NCBI RefSeq assembly: GCF_034006335.1
Contig: NZ_JAWDIQ010000001.1
DNA: 64,000 bases
Source: Paracerasibacillus soli
GTDB lineage: Bacteria; Bacillota; Bacilli; Bacillales; Amphibacillaceae
Direction: 5' to 3' (one strand)
The notes below the pieces were generated by a model. The model saw only the letters and a program-made list of their open reading frames with translations. It ran no database searches and was not told the origin of the DNA. Each line of letters begins with the position of its first letter. Positions within the stretch are counted from its first letter, which is position 1. A program made the translations under genes and the position numbers. Below are positions 18,750 to 28,193 of this stretch, one piece after another.

Positions 18750-18935
18750 AAAAAATACCCCCCTTGGTTTTTGAGCGGGTGGGTATTTCGTTCGTTCTCA
18801 AGGGAGTCCAACTGGGCCCACACCGCGAATTTTTATCTGAATTTCAACAAAAATTCGGGGTGGGAATGAACCCACTAGGACCAGTAAGAAACTGGTGGCG
18901 CACCATTTGCCTTCCCTTGAATCTAAAAAGTATGA
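18750..18935 (-). ncRNA. Candidate structured leader RNA with attenuator upstream of the GNAT gene
   Basis: On the minus strand a closing helix TCAAGGGA (about 18919) pairs with TCCCTTGA (about 18802). Inside it are hairpins CCAGT-TTCTT-ACTGG, GTGGG-TTCATT-CCCAC and a long CGAATTTTT/AAAAATTCG arm. After the closing helix, AAATACCC (18788-18781) pairs with GGGTATTT (18760-18753), followed by T, making a terminator that ends at the GNAT start codon. A closed multi-branch fold followed by a terminator is the architecture of riboswitches and other attenuators. I do not recognise the class: the T-box, SAM, cobalamin and guanidine cores are not there. Confidence 0.45.
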
Positions 18936-18963
18936 AGCTTTTCATTTTGACATGAATTCTTTA

Positions 18964-19189
18964 ACGATACACTTAGGGCGTTTTCTAACATCATACGTCC
19001 TATAAATGGGCATTAACATGAAAGTAATTGTATAAGAGCCACCATGTATTGTTTTAGAGATGCTTACACTTTTTTATTATATTTATTATAATTTCATGTT
19101 CTTTGCTTTTTATTGGTTCATCTTATTTTACAATCTTTTTATGGAAAAGGGAATCATTATTTTAATAAAAATATCGACAAATTTCTCCA
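18964..19189. other. Intergenic, no feature seen
   Basis: AT-rich sequence between the leader RNA of the GNAT gene and the stop of the epimerase gene. I see no gene or convincing hairpin. Confidence 0.4.
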
Positions 19190-20089
19190 TTATTTTGTAT
19201 GCTGTTTATTAAGTATATTCCGCAGTGCATGCTCTAAATATGGAAAGGAAAACGTATAATGATGATCGATTGCTTTCATTGGTAAAACATATTGACCATG
19301 TAGAATAAGTTGACTCATTTCTCCAGTAGCTGCGCGAAATATTAATGATGGTGTATGAAACCAAAATGGACGTTTTAATACAGTTGCAACAGTTTTCATA
19401 AAATCCTTATTGCGAAGTGGATTAGGTGCAGTAACGTTAATAGGTCCAGAGATACTTTTATTTGTTAAACTAAAGATTAATATATTGACCGCATCTTCTA
19501 TATGTACCCATGACATCCATTGATCACCGCCACCGATTTTTCCTCCTGCAAACAATTTTATTGGCATTTGCATGAAGGATAGTGCGCCATCCATTCCTAA
19601 AACGACGCCAAATCTAGCCAATACGGTTCTAATGCCTAACTCTTCTGCCTTTTTAGCCGTCTCTTCCCATTGTACGACAACATTCGCAAGAAAATCTGTT
19701 CCAGGAGTTTTCGTATTTTCGGTGTACATATTTTCATCAGATATCCCATAAAATCCAATTGCAGAACCGCTTATAAATACTTCTGGTCTTGATTCTAACC
19801 TTTTCATAAATGCTATAATCTTTTCCGTAGTTTCAATCCGGCTTGTTCGTATCGTTTGTTTTTTCTTTGTCCAATACCCAAACAATGATTCTCCAGCTAA
19901 ATTAACTACACCATGAATAGGCGGTAAGTCTTCGGCAGGATAATCATACGGAATATAAGTTGTATGTGCTGTATTTTCAAATTCATGAGGTGTGCGTGTT
20001 AAAATAAAAATGTGATGTCCTTTTTGTTGTAGTTTTGTTACAAGTGATTTGCCAATGAATCCTGTGCCGCCAGTTACTAGATAATTCAT
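19190..20089 (-). CDS. yfhF: TIGR01777-type epimerase (SDR39U1 family), YfhF-like
   Basis: A 299-residue NAD(P)-dependent epimerase-like protein. The N-terminal Rossmann motif is VTGGTGFIGKSL, followed by VVNLAGESLFGYWT, SGSAIGFYG (active-site serine/tyrosine region) and a C-terminal DUF1731-type tail. ATG 20089 has GAGGAGG 8 nt upstream. It is divergent from recX, as yfhF and recX are in B. subtilis. Family members are called putative nucleoside-diphosphate-sugar epimerases; no substrate is known. Confidence 0.85.
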   Translation of the reverse strand: MNYLVTGGTGFIGKSLVTKLQQKGHHIFILTRTPHEFENTAHTTYIPYDYPAEDLPPIHGVVNLAGESLFGYWTKKKQTIRTSRIETTEKIIAFMKRLESRPEVFISGSAIGFYGISDENMYTENTKTPGTDFLANVVVQWEETAKKAEELGIRTVLARFGVVLGMDGALSFMQMPIKLFAGGKIGGGDQWMSWVHIEDAVNILIFSLTNKSISGPINVTAPNPLRNKDFMKTVATVLKRPFWFHTPSLIFRAATGEMSQLILHGQYVLPMKAIDHHYTFSFPYLEHALRNILNKQHTK

Positions 20090-20222
20090 CCCAATCCTCC
20101 TCAAAATTCTAGGATATCTCATGCATGTCTATATCTTATTATATGAAAGAATTAAGTTCCATGCACAACAATCATGCTTAGGTAAAAATATCTATGATAT
20201 GATGGTAAGAGAGGTGTGACGT

Positions 20223-21039
20223 ATGAAAAGAATTTCACGAATTACCGTGCAAAAAAATAATCCCCATCGCTTTAATATTTTTTTAACGGATGGTAAAGAA
20301 GAAACATTTGGGTTTGGTGTAGATGAGGATGTACTCATTTCACATCGACTTATGAAAAATCAAGAATTAGATGAAGGGTTAATTAAAAAGCTTTTACAAG
20401 AAGATTCTTTGCAAAAAACATATGCGATGGCAATTAATTATTTGAGTTATCGCATGCGTAGTGAAAAAGAAATAAAAGACTACTTAATGAAAAAGAAGTG
20501 AACCCCGAACATATTCCAATTACGATAAAGCGGCTAAAAGATGAGAAGTTATTAGATGATCGTCAATTTGCCCAAGCTTTTATTCAAACAAGATTGCAAA
20601 CATCTTCGAAGGGCCCGGTACTTATCCAAAATGAATTAAGGGCAAAAGGAGTATCGGAACATATTTGTCAAGATGTCCTATCCATTTATTCCTATGATAA
20701 GCAGTATGAGAAGGCGCTAAAATGGGCAGAAAAGCGAAGCGCATCAGGGAAGAAACAATCTCATCAAATGCAAATTCAGCAACTACGTGGTTCCCTTATA
20801 AGAAAAGGATTTACGCAAGATGTCATTCAAGATGTCATCCGTGATATCCAGCACCATAAAGATGATGAGGTAGAATGGAAGCCGTTATGATACAAGGCAA
20901 TAAATTGTTGCGTCGTTATACAGGAAAGTTTACTGGGTTTGAGTTGCAAGCAAAGTTAAAAGAGGGCTTGTTTCGTAGGGGATTTACTTTTGATCTCATT
21001 CAAAAATATATCATGGAGTATGTTGTGGAGGATGAATAA
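20223..21039 (+). CDS. recX: RecX, recombination regulator (two frameshifts)
   Basis: RecX binds RecA and modulates its filament. The three tandem helical repeats of the family run through three reading frames: residues 1-92 (ISRITVQKNNPHRFNIF, YLSYRMRSEKEIKDYL), then IPITIKRLKDEKLLDDRQFAQAF and the long middle repeat, then LRRYTGKFTGFELQAKLKEGLFRRGF to the end. The breaks are at the A run near 20491 and at AAGCCGTT near 20880. One added base at each restores a single protein of 272 residues, the normal RecX length. Both look like sequencing deletions. Confidence 0.88.
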
Positions 21040-21138
21040 GTATAAATCGGGACAAGGCAATATGTGAGTAAAATGCCAAGTCCCTATACATAGTATCCAT
21101 TGTCAATCATTGTTGTGTGTAAAGTAAATAAAAACATG

Positions 21139-21796
21139 TTATCTATCTATCAGTATTTCCTTTCTTCGGTCATCCGCATTGAAAATCTGCTCTGCAACAA
21201 TTTCTGGGCCTTTTAATTGGGAGGGATCTTCTACATGATCTGAGTTTTTCCAAAATGGTGTATTCATGCCACCCATATAAACGGCTGTTATGGAAATAGG
21301 TTCATGTTCCCATTCTTTTTGAAGACTTTCTGTAAATCCCCGCATGGCAAACTTACTTGCACAATAAACAGATTCATTTACCTTTCCCCTTAAGCCGGCT
21401 GTTGAAATGATGTTTAATATTCTTCCTTTACTTTTTCGAATGAGTGGTAAGGCATACTGGACGGTTAAAATGCCACCTTTTATATTTGTATCCAATGTTT
21501 TTTCAATATCCTCTAATGTATACTCCTACTGGGCCAAATTTTCCAATTCCTGCATTATTAATTAGCACGTCTAATTTTCCAATTTGTTGAAAAGCAATAC
21601 TAACAGAAGCAAACTCACTTACATCACACAAGACAACCTCTGCATGACCTCCTTGTGTTAAAATAGCATGTTGTACAACGTGTAATTTTTCTCCATTTCT
21701 ACCCAATAAAAATACTTGGTAACCATTTGCTGCATATTTTTTCGCTAAAGCTGCACCAAGGCCACTACCAGCTCCTGTTATAGCAATCGTTGGCAT
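21139..21796 (-). CDS. Short-chain dehydrogenase/reductase (frameshifted)
   Basis: A classical SDR oxidoreductase of about 219 residues. Present are the cofactor motif TGAGSGLG, the NNAG motif (LINNAGIGKFG), the catalytic serine region (IISTAGLRG) and the active-site YCASK. The frame breaks near 21520-21530, between GKFGPVG and EKTLDTNIKGG; a one-base indel explains it and nothing conserved is lost. The substrate is unknown. It is convergent with recX and diverges from yfhH. Confidence 0.82.
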
Positions 21797-21873
21797 ATCT
21801 CTACCCCTTTCAAAAACATTTTGTCATTTCTATTGTCCTATTCTCAAGAAAGAATGTAAAATAAAAGGGTAGT

Positions 21874-21886
21874 GGGGTCAGACCCC
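21874..21886. repeat. GGGGTCAGACCCC palindrome before yfhH
   Basis: A perfect 13-bp palindrome immediately upstream of the AAGAGGAGG ribosome site of yfhH. Its core, GGTCAGACC, also lies in the hairpins after clpE and (as GGTCTGACC) after the antiporter gene. Confidence 0.5.
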
Positions 21887-21903
21887 TTAAGAGGAGGTTG
21901 CAA

Positions 21904-22239
21904 ATGAATTATCGTTATAGTGATTACTCAGTGGAACAGTTGCGGGCAGAGGTAGGTAAGTTAAAAGAGCAGTTACAAAAGGCGGAGCAATTAGGACATA
22001 TTAGTGAAGTAGCCATTTATGAGCGTAAAATGCAAGTGGCGTTGTCTTATATGCTAAATCCTGAAGATTATAAACAAGATGAGATATATGAGTTACATGG
22101 TGATCCGGGGCATCGATTTAAAATTGATTATCTTGAAGGAATATTTGCTTGGGGACACAAGATTAATTTATTACATGAATTGTATGAAGAACAACAAGCA
22201 GTACCAATTGCTCTGTTAGGAGATAAGGTCGAAAATTAA
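21904..22239 (+). CDS. yfhH: YfhH (DUF1811 family)
   Basis: A 111-residue protein of the DUF1811 family. RYSDYSVEQLRAEVGKLKEQ, MLNPEDYK and YLEGIFAWG match the pattern of B. subtilis YfhH. An N-terminal coiled helix is followed by a small SH3-like beta domain. ATG 21904 is chosen because AAGAGGAGG lies 7 nt upstream; the in-frame TTG 21898 is too close. Its function is not known. It sits between recX and yfhP, as expected from B. subtilis synteny. Confidence 0.85.
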   Translation: MNYRYSDYSVEQLRAEVGKLKEQLQKAEQLGHISEVAIYERKMQVALSYMLNPEDYKQDEIYELHGDPGHRFKIDYLEGIFAWGHKINLLHELYEEQQAVPIALLGDKVEN

Positions 22240-22242
22240 CAA

Positions 22243-22278
22243 AAAAACCAGCGGATGATGCTTTTTCGCTGGCTTTTT
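22243..22278 (+). terminator. Terminator after yfhH
   Basis: CCAGCG/CGCTGG stem with a 13-nt loop, A run before and CTTTTTC after. It lies between convergent yfhH and yfhP and may act on both. Confidence 0.7.
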
Positions 22279-22292
22279 CATGTTGGAACTGA

Positions 22293-23267
22293 TCAAGTTA
22301 TAATTAATTTCCTTTTTAATTTATTTTCTGAATGGATCCATCCAGTATACGAACTAATGATGTTGTTATTCGCATCTATTTGTACAACGGCTACGAATGG
22401 ATAATAATCTTTCGAACGATATCTTAAGTCGATAAATCTAACTTCGGTATAACCATCATATTCAGCAACCTCCCATCGATAGACCGGTGAAAAGGAAAGA
22501 AATGCAGCAATGTTTTGGTCAAGTACCGCGATGTCCATCATTGGATTTTTCGGTATAGGACGTTTGTGGAACTCATCAATAATTTGAATATGTCCATTTT
22601 CAACAATCCCAACGTAAAATTTATCTTTCGTTGTAATTGCAACACGCCAAAAGTTTTGTTTCATTGTTGGTGATGTTGTAACGTTTTCCGTATTTGGAAA
22701 GTAATCCTTGATTTTTTTAACAATTTCTCGCTTATCTAAATAGCGCTTTACATAGTATAAGGCAATAATGCTATAAATAATTAACCAGGTTGGTCCAGGA
22801 TTTGCACCTAGAATCCAAGTAATGATTCCAATGATGTGCAAATTAAATATATACGCATCAAAAGTATTAATAAATCCATGTGCAATCCATTTATTGCGAA
22901 ATGGGCGAAATGCCTGCGTGCCATATGCGTTAAATAAATCAACAAAAACATGAATAATGACGGCAGCAAATGTCCAAGCCCATAAATGGAAAAAACTCAC
23001 ATCTGGTACAAATGCATGAATGAGTGACGAAATTGCGACACCGAAAAATATAACTGCTGGTATAGAATGTGTGATACCGCGATGATTACGTATATATATA
23101 GCATTATTTCGAAGTTTTAAAACCGTATCTAAGTCAGGAGCATTTGAACCAATAATTGTACCTGCCATTACAGCATGAAATAATGTTGGATCACTTTGCA
23201 CAACAGGGTCCAGTGTTGCTAATCCTCCTAGGGCAATTCCCATGACAATATGGGTTCCTGTATCCAT
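22293..23267 (-). CDS. yfhP: YfhP, membrane-bound metal-dependent hydrolase (YdjM/DUF457 type)
   Basis: A 324-residue membrane protein of the LexA-binding/YdjM-type inner-membrane hydrolase family. The metal-site segments HIVMG, NAPDLDTV, and NHRGITHS (HRGxTHS) are present in order, then about four membrane helices and a soluble C-terminal domain of 120 residues typical of YfhP. ATG 23267 is the only in-frame start after AAGGAGG, with a long 11-nt gap. B. subtilis YfhP is a transcriptional regulator-associated membrane protein of poorly known role. It is divergent from mutY. Confidence 0.85.
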   Translation of the reverse strand: MDTGTHIVMGIALGGLATLDPVVQSDPTLFHAVMAGTIIGSNAPDLDTVLKLRNNAIYIRNHRGITHSIPAVIFFGVAISSLIHAFVPDVSFFHLWAWTFAAVIIHVFVDLFNAYGTQAFRPFRNKWIAHGFINTFDAYIFNLHIIGIITWILGANPGPTWLIIYSIIALYYVKRYLDKREIVKKIKDYFPNTENVTTSPTMKQNFWRVAITTKDKFYVGIVENGHIQIIDEFHKRPIPKNPMMDIAVLDQNIAAFLSFSPVYRWEVAEYDGYTEVRFIDLRYRSKDYYPFVAVVQIDANNNIISSYTGWIHSENKLKRKLIIT

Positions 23268-23517
23268 TAATAGAAGCGCCTCCTTATGTAAATCGGAAGT
23301 TTTAGTATACAATCAATTAGATTAGTACCGTTTTAATGAAAATAAATTTTATCTTAGGTTACTCTGATTGCATGCCTCTACTTTACGGATTCGAAAATAT
23401 TTAACAATGAGAAGTGGGGCTCAACAATCAGAAAAAACCCGGTTTATTTGGACTTTAAGGATATAGGTCACAAAAGTGTTCCAACGAGATATTGCGACCT
23501 TCGCCTTTGTTCCATTT

Positions 23518-23575
23518 CCATTCAGTAGGAGAAGAGAAGTGCAACTTTCCCACTGATGGAAGTTTTACTTTAAAG
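23518..23575. repeat. Intergenic hairpin repeat, CATCAGT type (copy 2)
   Basis: CATTCAGTAGGAGAAG and TCCCACTGATGGAAGTTTTAC form an imperfect hairpin similar to the one at 18127-18172, and end with the same CTGAT-GAAGTTT-AC pattern. Confidence 0.4.
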
Positions 23576-23621
23576 AACGTACAATGCTATATGTTTATTG
23601 TACCATGGAGGATGTGTTTCT

Positions 23622-24701
23622 ATGTCTGATAAAACATTACAATCTTTTAACATTTATCAATTTCAGGAGCATTTGATTGATTGGTTTGTGGACCAGCAAC
23701 GTGATTTGCCGTGGCGAAAAAATAAAGATCCTTATAAAGTTTGGGTATCAGAAATCATGTTACAACAAACAAAGGTAGATACCGTCATTCCATATTTTCA
23801 TCACTTTATGAAAAAGTTTCCTACCGTACATGACCTAGCAATGGCTGAAGAGCAAGAGGTACTCAAAGCATGGGAAGGATTAGGCTATTATTCCCGCGCA
23901 AGGAATCTTCACCAAGCGGCAAAAGATGTGGTGGAGAAATATGACGGAGTAATTCCCAGTAATCCAAAAGAATTAGGAGCATTAAAAGGAATTGGACCGT
24001 ACACAAAAGGAGCGATTTTGTCTATTGCATTTATGCAAGAAGAGCCAGCAGTAGATGGAAATGTTATGCGTGTCTTATCACGACTTTTAAAAATAGAAGA
24101 TGATATTGCACGACCAAAAACGCGTAAACGGTTTGAACAAATTGTTCGCGACATGATAAGTGGAGCAAATCCATCTCATTTTAACCAGGCTTTAATGGAA
24201 CTAGGTGCATTAATTTGTACGCCAAAATCTCCAACCTGCCTGTTATGTCCGGTAATGGAACATTGTCGTGCTTTTCATTCAGGTGTAGAAGAAACGTTGC
24301 CAATAAAATCAAAGGCAAAAAAGCCCAAGTTGGAAACATTCGTCGTATTACTTATTAAAGATAAAGATCATACATATATGATTGAACAAAGACCAACTGA
24401 TGGACTATTAGCTAATTTGTGGCAGTTTCCGATGGTTCCTCTTAAAGAAGTCGGTTTGGAGAACCTCGAACTATGGTTCTTTACAGAATATGGGTTCCAT
24501 ATTTCTCTTCAAGACCAAATAGGTGAACGAAGACATGTATTTACACATTTAATTTGGGATTTAAAAATATATGAGGCAAGAGTAAGTGGGAAAATGGAAG
24601 GTAAGAAGGACTTTATATTTGTGGAAAGTGAAGCACTCCACACCTATCCATTTCCCGTTTCGCACAAAAAAATAATGGAATATATTGAACAAGACGATTG
24701 A
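23622..24701 (+). CDS. mutY: MutY, A/G-specific adenine glycosylase
   Basis: Removes adenine mispaired with 8-oxoguanine in DNA. The 359-residue protein is intact. Motifs in order are LPWRKNKDPYKVWVSEIMLQQT (with the catalytic glutamate), the helix-hairpin-helix LKGIGPYTKGAI, the catalytic aspartate in AVDGNVMRVLSR, the [4Fe-4S] cysteines CTPKSPTCLLCPVMEHC (C-x6-C-x2-C-x5-C), and a C-terminal NUDIX-like domain that recognises 8-oxoG (LANLWQFP, RRHVFTHL). ATG 23622 follows GGAGG. Position next to yfhP matches B. subtilis. Confidence 0.95.
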   Translation: MSDKTLQSFNIYQFQEHLIDWFVDQQRDLPWRKNKDPYKVWVSEIMLQQTKVDTVIPYFHHFMKKFPTVHDLAMAEEQEVLKAWEGLGYYSRARNLHQAAKDVVEKYDGVIPSNPKELGALKGIGPYTKGAILSIAFMQEEPAVDGNVMRVLSRLLKIEDDIARPKTRKRFEQIVRDMISGANPSHFNQALMELGALICTPKSPTCLLCPVMEHCRAFHSGVEETLPIKSKAKKPKLETFVVLLIKDKDHTYMIEQRPTDGLLANLWQFPMVPLKEVGLENLELWFFTEYGFHISLQDQIGERRHVFTHLIWDLKIYEARVSGKMEGKKDFIFVESEALHTYPFPVSHKKIMEYIEQDD

Positions 24702-24830
24702 TGTTAGTTCGTTGAAAGCGGCAACAGGGCCATAACTATTATTTCTGTCATCTCCGCAAATAAAAATAAAATATTTTTTAGGGATAACATTTTTTAAAAT
24801 GGACAAATTATTATTGCGGAGGTGATAAGG

Positions 24831-25082
24831 ATGGCGAATAACCCGAAAAACACATCATCAGGTACGAATGTACAGCATGTAAAACAACAGAATCAAAAGG
24901 CAGCACAAGGCCAAGGCAAATACGGTACTGAGTTTGCTTCCGAAACAGATGCGCAACAGGTGAAAAAGCAAAACCAAAAGGCGGCACAAGGCCAAGGCAA
25001 ATATGGTACCGAATTTGCATCTGAAACAGACGCACAACAGGTGAAACAGCAAAACCAAAAAGCTGAACAAAACAAAAAATAA
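24831..25082 (+). CDS. sspE: Gamma-type small acid-soluble spore protein
   Basis: An 83-residue, glutamine- and asparagine-rich protein of the SspE (gamma-SASP) type, an amino-acid store in the spore core that is degraded on germination. It holds two nearly identical 27-residue repeats (QNQKAAQGQGKYGTEFASET), each with the GPR protease cleavage site TEFASET. ATG 24831 follows GCGGAGGTGATAAGG. It is expected to be under sigma-G, but I could not identify a convincing -35/-10 pair. A good terminator follows. Location before ntdP matches B. subtilis, although ygaB, which lies between them there, is missing. Confidence 0.93.
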   Translation: MANNPKNTSSGTNVQHVKQQNQKAAQGQGKYGTEFASETDAQQVKKQNQKAAQGQGKYGTEFASETDAQQVKQQNQKAEQNKK

Positions 25083-25114
25083 CCATTCACCCCCAATTTG
25101 TAATAGTTGTAAAG

Positions 25115-25144
25115 AACTTCCTTTCCCCAAGGAAGTTTTTTTTT
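25115..25144 (+). terminator. Terminator after sspE
   Basis: Perfect 9-bp stem AACTTCCTT/AAGGAAGTT, 5-nt loop TCCCC, nine T. Confidence 0.88.
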
Positions 25145-25576
25145 AATGAGGAGTTATTTGATAACAAAATACATATAGTGGAAGGAAAAGGACACTATTT
25201 GAATGTGTGATAGAAGGTGAAAGGTGTAAAAAAATGACTGGCTACCACCGGTTAAATTGCTGTAAACCTTATTTCTAATGTGCAAAAGGGATATCAAAAT
25301 GAAAGTGTGGAATCCATAAATAGTAACACTTCGATTTGTGTTATTAATAATCGGTAGTGAAGGTGCCAACCCCTCACGCATTGAGGTTTTACTTTAATCT
25401 TTAAAATGAGAAAAATATCACGTACTATGGTGACGGAAGGTATTAGCAAAATAAAATGATTCAAGTTTCTTTATAAATCTTACACCTAACTATATAATAG
25501 AGTACATATGCTAAAAGCAGGGAAAATGGAAAATCGTTGTAAATGTAGTACAGATTTCTTGGAAAGGAAGAATGGA
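25145..25576. other. Intergenic; no ygaB seen
   Basis: About 430 bp without a supported gene on either strand. It contains short hairpin-like pieces (for example CCTCACGCATTGAGG near 25370) and ends with the ntdP ribosome site. The ygaB gene found here in B. subtilis is not present. Confidence 0.5.
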
Positions 25577-26107
25577 ATGACTGCTCCGGATATAGGCACG
25601 AGTGTAAAAATAAAAAGCTATAAACATGATGGTCACTTGCACCGTGTTTGGCAAAAAACACTTGTGTTAAAGGGAAATGAAACGGTCGTAATCGGGGCAA
25701 ATGACAAGACAGAAGTATTGGAAAGTGATGGTCGTACGTGGATTACTAGAGAACCGGCTATTTGTTATTTTCACGCTGCATATTGGTTTAACATTATCGG
25801 TATGTTACGTGATGATGGTATTTATTATTACTGTAATATTAGCTCCCCATTTTTATTTGAAGAAGGTTCTATTAAATATATTGACTATGATCTTGACTTA
25901 AAGGTATATCCTGATATGACATATGATATTTTGGATGAAGATGAATATGAACTACATAAACAAAAAATGAATTATCCGGAAGCATTGGATCAAATCTTAT
26001 ATACGCAAGTCGGACAGCTAATCAAGTGGGTGCAACAACGAAAAGGCCCATTCGCTCCCGGATTTGTTGACCAATGGTATGAACGTTTTTTGACTTACTT
26101 ATGGTAG
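25577..26107 (+). CDS. ntdP: NtdP, nucleoside tri- and diphosphatase (YgaC)
   Basis: A 176-residue DUF402-type protein. The blocks IKSYKHDGHLHR, VIGANDKTEV, WITREPAICYFHAAYWFN and KYIDYDLDLKVYPDM match B. subtilis NtdP/YgaC nearly word for word. The enzyme hydrolyses nucleoside tri- and diphosphates with divalent metal; the conserved acidic cluster YDLDLKVYPDMTYDILDEDEYE holds the likely metal ligands. The start is ATG 25577, 6 nt after AAAGGAAG; the upstream in-frame ATG 25508 has no site, and ATG 25572 is out of frame. Confidence 0.9.
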   Translation: MTAPDIGTSVKIKSYKHDGHLHRVWQKTLVLKGNETVVIGANDKTEVLESDGRTWITREPAICYFHAAYWFNIIGMLRDDGIYYYCNISSPFLFEEGSIKYIDYDLDLKVYPDMTYDILDEDEYELHKQKMNYPEALDQILYTQVGQLIKWVQQRKGPFAPGFVDQWYERFLTYLW

Positions 26108-26187
26108 AAAATGGTTGGTGCAATCACCTTGTTACTTAGTAGCAAGGCTTTTCTATTATAAAGATATATTTTACAATGAGGGATAAA

Positions 26188-28005
26188 ATGAAAAGTATTA
26201 AACAGTATATGAGTTTTGTCAAACCGTATAAATGGAAGATTGTTTGGACGATTTTAATTGGAATTGTAAAGTTTGGAATACCGTTATTAATACCGTTAAT
26301 TTTAAAATATGTAGTGGATGACATTATCGGTACGAATGCTTTGAGTAATGCTGAAAAAACTACGCAATTATTTTGGATAATGGGTGGGGCATTTTTTATA
26401 TTTGTTGTTTTACGACCACCAATCGAATACTTCCGACAGTACTTGGCACAGTGGGTTGGAAATCGAGTGTTATTTGATATACGCGATAAGTTATTTGATC
26501 ATCTACAAAAACTGAGTTTAAAATACTATTCTCAGACAAAAACCGGGGAGATTATTTCCCGGGTGATAAATGATGTCGAACAGACAAAGAATTTTGTTGT
26601 TACAGGTCTTATGAACGTTTGGCTTGATCTAGTCACAATTATAATAGCAGTGTCTATTATGCTGACATTTGATGTAAAACTTACGATTGTTGCCATTTTG
26701 TTATTTCCGCTTTATGGTTTTTCAATTAAATACTTCTTTGCTAAATTACGTAAATCAACACGAGAAAGGTCACAAGCCTTAGCTGAAATGCAAGGGCATT
26801 TACACGAACGCGTTCAAGGTGTGCCTGTAACAAGAAGTTTTGCACTGGAAGATTATGAACAAGAACAATTTGGTGAGCAAAATAATAATTTTTGGGATAA
26901 GTCGATGAATCAAATTAACTGGAACGCTCGTACTTTTGCCGTGACAAACACTATTACAGATCTCGCACCTTTACTAGTTATTGCATATGCTGCTTACCAT
27001 GTTATTCAAGGTAATCTTTCATTAGGAACAATGGTTGCTTTTGTTGGATTTATGGATCAGGTTTATAGTCCATTACGCCGTCTTGTCAATTCATCGACTG
27101 TTTTAACACAAGCGGTTGCCTCCATTGATCGAGTGTACGAATTAGCTAATGAACCATACGACATCGTTGATAAGCCAGGAGCAAGCGAGTTGAAAGATGT
27201 TGTTGGTACGATACAATTTGAAAATGTAAAGTTTCAATACGACAAGGAAGAAAACCAAGTCTTAAAAGGAATCAACCTCGATGTAGAAGCCGGAGAGACA
27301 ATCGCACTAGTGGGTATGAGTGGTGGGGGGAAATCAACATTAATTAGTTTAATCCCCAGATTTTACGACGTTACAAGTGGTGCAATAAAAATTGACGGTA
27401 TAGATATAAGAGATGTTAAGGCTCGTTCATTAAGAGATAAAATTGGAATTGTGTTACAAGATAATATTTTATTTAGCGAATCCATTGCAATGAATATTCG
27501 TATGGGAAATCCTCATGCAACAGATGAAGAAGTCATTGCGGCGGCCAAAGCTGCAAATGCACACGACTTTATTATGGAGATGCCAGCTGGATACGATACA
27601 TTGGTAGGTGAGCGTGGTGTAAAACTATCAGGAGGACAAAAACAACGGATAGCTATCGCCCGTGTCTTTTTAAAAAATCCACCAATATTAATTTTTGACG
27701 AAGCAACGTCAGCACTTGATCTAGAAAGTGAACATATGATTCAAGAGGCTGTGGAAAAGTTAGCAGCAGAACGGACCACGTTTATTGTTGCGCATCGTCT
27801 TGCCACAATTACACATGCTGATCGGATTGTAGTCATTGAAAATGGACAAATAACAGAAGTTGGCGCTCATGATGAGCTGATGCAATTACAAGGAAGCTAT
27901 TATCATTTATATCAAGTACAAAATCTAGATAATGGACCAACGGAAGCTATGGAAATAAATAAGCATGAAGACCATTTGACTCAAGAGGAGAAGCCACTAT
28001 TTTAG
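26188..28005 (+). CDS. ygaD: YgaD, ABC exporter with fused membrane and ATPase domains
   Basis: A 605-residue half-exporter of the MsbA/LmrA type. Six membrane helices (residues about 15-310) are followed by an ATPase domain with Walker A GMSGGGKST, Q-loop VLQDNILF, signature LSGGQKQR, Walker B ILIFDEATSALD and the H-loop VAHRL. Such proteins work as homodimers; the substrate is unknown. The second ATG (26188) fits GAGGGA better than ATG 26176. Its last codons lie in a hairpin (27991-28015) that may be a weak terminator. In B. subtilis gsaB/hemL2 follows; here it does not. Confidence 0.9.
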   Translation: MKSIKQYMSFVKPYKWKIVWTILIGIVKFGIPLLIPLILKYVVDDIIGTNALSNAEKTTQLFWIMGGAFFIFVVLRPPIEYFRQYLAQWVGNRVLFDIRDKLFDHLQKLSLKYYSQTKTGEIISRVINDVEQTKNFVVTGLMNVWLDLVTIIIAVSIMLTFDVKLTIVAILLFPLYGFSIKYFFAKLRKSTRERSQALAEMQGHLHERVQGVPVTRSFALEDYEQEQFGEQNNNFWDKSMNQINWNARTFAVTNTITDLAPLLVIAYAAYHVIQGNLSLGTMVAFVGFMDQVYSPLRRLVNSSTVLTQAVASIDRVYELANEPYDIVDKPGASELKDVVGTIQFENVKFQYDKEENQVLKGINLDVEAGETIALVGMSGGGKSTLISLIPRFYDVTSGAIKIDGIDIRDVKARSLRDKIGIVLQDNILFSESIAMNIRMGNPHATDEEVIAAAKAANAHDFIMEMPAGYDTLVGERGVKLSGGQKQRIAIARVFLKNPPILIFDEATSALDLESEHMIQEAVEKLAAERTTFIVAHRLATITHADRIVVIENGQITEVGAHDELMQLQGSYYHLYQVQNLDNGPTEAMEINKHEDHLTQEEKPLF

Positions 28006-28193
28006 AATAGTGGCTTTGTAATAGTTGAAAAGAAATTGCCAGCCGTGTTGAAGAAGCAAGAACAGGTTGGAAAAGGCATTTTGCTTGTTGTAGAATTAGC
28101 TAATGCATGTTGAAACTTCATGCAACAATAAAAAATTTTCGTTTTTTCTTTGTTCAGCTCTTGTCTATCCCATCTGGCTTGGCCAGACATCCA

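Noticed and set aside
18780..18830. T-box-like ACCGCG on the plus strand near the GNAT leader
   Set aside because: The T-box sequence is not complete, and no gene lies downstream on that strand.
18764..18955. A 63-codon plus-strand frame opposite the GNAT leader
   Set aside because: It consists of the arms of the hairpins read as codons, has no ribosome site, and the structure is better explained as a leader RNA on the other strand.
24811..25130. Three antisense frames over the spore protein gene
   Set aside because: They mirror the two 27-residue repeats of sspE and have no ribosome site or family pattern.
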